Below the pieces are notes generated by a model. The model made no database searches and was not told the origin of the DNA. It saw nothing but the letters and a program-made list of their open reading frames with translations. From the NCBI GenBank assembly GCA_009760855.2, contig WPIO01000059.1, positions 1,763,501-1,827,500 of the forward strand: a DNA stretch of 64,000 nt, given 5' to 3'. Below are positions 63,799-64,000 of the stretch, in pieces. The DNA is from Cristatella mucedo. Taxonomy: Eukaryota; Bryozoa; Phylactolaemata; Cristatellidae. Numbering within the stretch: the first letter of the stretch is position 1; each line of letters opens with the position of its first letter. Made by a program: the position numbers and the translations under genes.

Positions 63799-64000
63799 GT
63801 AAGTTACTTATGCATGTGCTTGTTGCAGTGAGGGAGGGAGAGAATCATTCGGTGGGTGTGATCATGACTGGTTGACATTGGGCCCATGGGCAGCAATGCA
63901 TATGGGTGCTTAGCCTTAGAATTTAGGTGCGGCTGTAGTAGAATGAGATGCTTGAAGCTACTAACTCGACAATTCTCCTTTTCTTCTTTCTCTTTCTCTC
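63799..64000 (+). other. CDK4/6: CDK4/6 intron 1, start
   Basis: Begins GTAAGTTACT and ends at the window edge in a CTTTCTC-rich tract that could be a polypyrimidine tract or a microsatellite. Confidence 0.75.

Overview
This is a eukaryotic, animal-type window: split genes with GT-AG introns, many microsatellites, non-LTR retrotransposons and tRNA-headed SINEs. Four conserved animal genes can be read. They are a VOPP1/WBP1-like membrane-protein gene (+, exons at 5.24, 12.17 and 17.88 kb), DPCD (+, one exon, 24.76-25.36 kb), ALIX/PDCD6IP (-, 12 exons, 47.86 down to 32.38 kb) and the first coding exon of a CDK4/6 kinase (+, 63.49 kb, running off the window). DPCD implies an organism with motile cilia or flagella. 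The repeat landscape and gene set suggest an invertebrate metazoan, possibly a sponge or other early-branching animal, but I cannot fix the taxon from sequence alone.

Layout. 0-5 kb: microsatellites and a 5'-truncated LINE. 5.2-18.1 kb: the VOPP1/WBP1-like gene, its introns holding a 316-bp TG run, LINE fragments and a SINE, followed by a GC-rich probable 3' UTR to about 19.8 kb. 20-24 kb: decayed LINE pieces. 24.8-25.4 kb: DPCD. 26.1-31.9 kb: two large LINE-A copies in opposite orientation plus an older relative. 32.4-47.9 kb: ALIX, whose introns carry LINE-A fragments, two SINE-B copies, one young LINE-B copy and many simple repeats. 49.03-50.48 kb: a long inverted repeat with nearly identical arms. 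50.6-55.7 kb: decayed LINEs and microsatellites. 55.7-58.5 kb: a second young LINE-B copy. 58.65-60.0 kb: a very GC/CpG-rich block. 61.2-61.5 kb: a 13-bp minisatellite. 63.4 kb to the end: CDK4/6.

Two LINE families of the CR1/L2 type dominate. LINE-A ends in a hairpin (arms AAAGCGCC/GGCGCTTT) and an ATT-repeat tail. LINE-B ends in an ATTAC-repeat tail. A short SINE (SINE-A) joins a tRNA-like head to the LINE-A 3' hairpin, a likely case of a SINE using LINE-A machinery. The host genes do not form a functional cluster; they are unrelated neighbours (ESCRT adaptor, ciliary protein, cell-cycle kinase, small membrane adaptor).

All exon boundaries were placed by eye from splice sites, reading-frame phase and remembered family similarity. 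No database search was run. Repeat boundaries are approximate to about 10-20 bases unless stated.
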